Assembly: GCA_036676195.1 (NCBI GenBank)
Contig: JAKFDK010000049.1
Coordinates: 1 to 14,246 of the forward strand
DNA from: JAKFDK01 sp036676195
Lineage (GTDB): Bacteria; Bacillota; Sulfobacillia; Symbiobacteriales; ZC4RG38
Length of the DNA: 14,246 nucleotides
Direction: 5' to 3'
The notes under the pieces were generated by a model that did no database searches, was not told where the DNA came from, and was given only the letters and a program-made list of their open reading frames with translations. Within the stretch, counting starts at the first letter, position 1, and each line of letters begins with the position of its first letter. Shown here piece by piece: positions 13,526 to 14,246 of this stretch. Position numbers and translations under genes: made by a program.

Positions 13526-14246
13526 GGATCTCCACCTCCTCGGCCCACACGCTGGTGGCAGCCAGCGCCCGACCTTTCAGGATATTGAACTCCTGCCCGG
13601 GACGCAGCCCGACAAGAGCTTCACCGCACCCCCCTTCGGCTGCAACCGTGACCACCAGGTTCGGACGCAGGCCGTTGGCCTGGGAGACCACGGCACGGCA
13701 GGTGGTCACCTGCCGCCCGTCCTTTGTCTCACGGCGGGGTGGCATCATGAGTTTCAGCCGGCCTGTCACGATGGCTGGGGGTTGGGTTCCTGCCGGCGTA
13801 CCGCCTGCCTGGGGCGCTGCGTTCTGCTGCGCCGCCCTGGCCGCCTGGCGCAAGGCCCGGTCAAGAAGTGCCAGTTGCTCCAGGGACAGATCGGTCATCG
13901 TCTCGAAGGGGCTGAGATCCGGCTGCAGTTGCACCCCGCATTCAACGAGCTTTTGGTTCAGGAGTTCGGGTACCGGTTCCCCGTCCTGGAGTACCAGTTG
14001 GATGGCCAGGAGCTTCAGAAACAGCTGAAGCGTATCCTCCGGGACCTCCGTGACCCACTCCTTGAGGCGTGCCGCCCAGGCCCCCTGGTCTTCATTGAAC
14101 GGATCAAGGTGCTCAAGTGCGTGCTTCAGGCGTTCGGGCGTCAACTGCTTCGCCGTTTCCAGAACCCGATCGGCAAGACCGGTGGGCTTGGCAGGCTTTG
14201 CCGCTGCTGCTGCCGGAGCTGCCGGCCCGGGCGAGCCCGGTGCCAC
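13506..14246 (-). CDS. Partial protein, C-terminal OB-fold/SSB-like region (inferred)
   Basis: The frame is open to the right edge, so the true start is probably outside; 246 residues are visible. A Pro/Ala-rich opening leads to a helical region (residues ~25-140, e.g. LTPERLKHALEHL and LEQLALLDRALRQAARAAQQ), a Gly/Ala/Pro linker, then residues ~158-246 that look like an OB-fold: GRLKLMMPPRRETKDGRQVT, LRPNLVVTVAA, LRPGQEFNILKGRALAAT, then VEILA. That order of strands recalls single-strand DNA-binding proteins, and the primase-like and helicase genes directly downstream fit. It is only a pattern judgement; no aromatic DNA-stacking residues stand out. The last 20 bp overlap the primase-like gene. 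Confidence 0.75.
   Translation of the reverse strand: MAPGSPGPAAPAAAAAKPAKPTGLADRVLETAKQLTPERLKHALEHLDPFNEDQGAWAARLKEWVTEVPEDTLQLFLKLLAIQLVLQDGEPVPELLNQKLVECGVQLQPDLSPFETMTDLSLEQLALLDRALRQAARAAQQNAAPQAGGTPAGTQPPAIVTGRLKLMMPPRRETKDGRQVTTCRAVVSQANGLRPNLVVTVAAEGGCGEALVGLRPGQEFNILKGRALAATSVWAEEVEILAAVAS

Overview
The window comes from a GC-rich bacterium. All supportable genes lie on the minus strand. They have strong AGGAGG-type ribosome binding sites 5-9 nt before ATG, GTG or TTG starts. That pattern, plus a large secreted transglutaminase-like protein of a type I associate with Clostridia-like Firmicutes, suggests a high-GC Gram-positive (Firmicutes) host. This is inference; no rRNA or tRNA is present to settle it.

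In transcription order (right to left), positions 14246-8334 hold a compact DNA-metabolism operon. It contains a partial protein whose C-terminus resembles a single-strand DNA-binding OB fold (13506-14246), a zinc-finger/Toprim primase-like protein (12395-13525), a RecD2-type helicase (10027-12366), a 108-aa unknown (9532-9858) and a Cas4/RecB-like PD-(D/E)XK nuclease with an Fe-S cysteine set (8334-9503). After a poorly coding stretch (7707-8333) come a PAPS-reductase-like ATP pyrophosphatase (6696-7706), a 206-aa protein of a type I recall from phages and plasmids (5847-6467), possibly a small basic protein (5372-5623), and a complete DNA polymerase III sliding clamp, DnaN (4196-5329). A strong hairpin follows the clamp. 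Clamp, helicase, primase and possible SSB in one direction, with little host metabolism, look like the replication and maintenance module of a plasmid, an integrative conjugative element or a phage-plasmid.

Two copies of a ~210-bp element (5545-5756 and 6548-6755) flank the 206-aa gene. Each can form the same set of RNA hairpins, and the differences between copies include pair-preserving changes. This is the best candidate here for an undescribed structured RNA. Copy 1 also carries what looks like a decayed remnant of the 3' end of the PAPS-reductase-like gene.

The left part (1-3800) concerns the cell surface. A secreted protein of at least 1078 aa, with a transglutaminase-like domain lacking the usual cysteine, runs off the left edge. 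Just upstream is a 146-aa secreted protein made of 13 proline/glutamine/arginine heptads from a 21-bp tandem array. The two genes share an almost identical 70-bp start region (ribosome binding side, signal peptide), so one leader was copied from the other. The array's plus strand also fits the G-quadruplex consensus throughout. Between this gene and dnaN lies ~400 bp without a convincing gene, holding an AT-rich dyad and a perfect inverted repeat.
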